Below, piece after piece: positions 63,886 through 64,000 of a DNA stretch of 64,000 nucleotides (position 1 is its first letter; every line of letters begins with the position of its first letter). The position numbers were made by a program, and so were the translations under genes. The stretch is from Erythrobacter litoralis. Its GTDB lineage: Bacteria; Pseudomonadota; Alphaproteobacteria; Sphingomonadales; Sphingomonadaceae. The DNA is taken from assembly GCF_001719165.1 (NCBI RefSeq), contig NZ_CP017057.1, positions 992,001-1,056,000 on the forward strand. Direction: 5' to 3'. The notes under the pieces were generated by a model. That model was not told the DNA's origin and made no database searches. It worked only from the letters and a program-made list of their open reading frames with translations.

Positions 63886-64000
63886 ATGGAACGACCGACA
63901 ATATGGTCCAGTGGCCCGGATGCCATGGGACGCACCGTCTGCACTCATGACGAGCGTGCCCGCCGGGCCCATTACGGACGCATCCAGCCAATGGGTGAAT
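63886..64000 (+). CDS. Unidentified gene, 5' part only
   Basis: An open frame starts with ATG at 63886 and runs off the window after 38 codons. The visible sequence is polar with Arg and His (VCTHDERARRAHYGRIQP) and matches no family I can name. A possible promoter, TTCACT at 63820 and TAGACT at 63844 (18 bases apart), precedes it. No strong ribosome-binding site is visible, so the start is tentative. Confidence 0.4.
   Translation, partial: MERPTIWSSGPDAMGRTVCTHDERARRAHYGRIQPMGE

Overview
The window reads as one contiguous piece of chromosome from a GC-rich alphaproteobacterium, most likely a sphingomonad close to Erythrobacter. The grounds are GcrA (an alphaproteobacterial cell-cycle regulator), an F1 ATPase inhibitor zeta subunit, the BolA/monothiol glutaredoxin pair, a crtW-crtZ ketocarotenoid pair, several large TonB-dependent receptors, and the rimP-nusA-rnpM-infB-rbfA / truB-rpsO-pnp order. 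I see no prophage, insertion sequence or CRISPR array. Genus assignment is inference.

Layout. 1-3490: the end of a type IV secretion cluster (VirB6-like tail, virB9, virB10, virB11). 3534-7428: ppk-ppx polyphosphate operon behind a candidate Pho box. 7432-12765: queuosine-precursor transporter, tRNA-Arg(TCT), then a Fur-box-preceded siderophore receptor with a membrane protein and a PepSY protein. 12784-15398: a methyltransferase and an untracked 35-codon membrane microprotein, divergent from a winged-helix/alpha-beta-hydrolase fusion. 15483-16557: Nudix hydrolase, then a candidate small RNA with a sigma-54 promoter and a strong terminator. 16783-21228: grxD, bolA, ATPase zeta, quinone oxidoreductase, leuD, small protein, leuC. 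21345-23532: thioesterase, crtW-crtZ, DUF454, sufE.

24007-29495 is the most distinctive part. It is a phage-shock (Psp) locus with a PspF activator, a consensus sigma-54 promoter, PspA with a long in-frame upstream extension, PspB, PspC, and six further tiny membrane/coiled-coil genes. These are packed stop-on-start and share a C-terminal LERI-x-TD ... EIE-x-LR motif that also ends PspC. This looks like an expanded, little-described Psp cassette. The second sigma-54 promoter at 16428 could place the small RNA in the same regulon.

29549-30683: two PilZ-domain genes, the second apparently frameshifted in a run of eight G. 30886-44677: the translation/transcription operon rimP-nusA-rnpM-infB-thioesterase-rbfA, interrupted by YceI, tdk, an M50 protease and glpD, then truB-rpsO-pnp. 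44754-49567: spermidine-synthase-like protein, DUF481 protein, DUF1993 protein, gcrA, ABC-2 permease, hspQ and tRNA-Ser(CGA). 49810-52191: an extracytoplasmic sigma module (thioredoxin-like protein, CcdA-like protein, SigF-type ECF sigma, NrsF-type anti-sigma) preceded by an exact GTAACC-N16-CGAA promoter.

52517-61980: a very large TonB receptor, a periplasmic M14-type peptidase, an NHL beta-propeller, a Tat-exported PLP aminotransferase and a TauE/SafE permease, all plausibly serving uptake and processing of peptides or amino acids outside the cytoplasm. 62088-64000: DCC-family protein, FMN-dependent lactate/2-hydroxy-acid oxidase, and the start of an unidentified gene running off the end.
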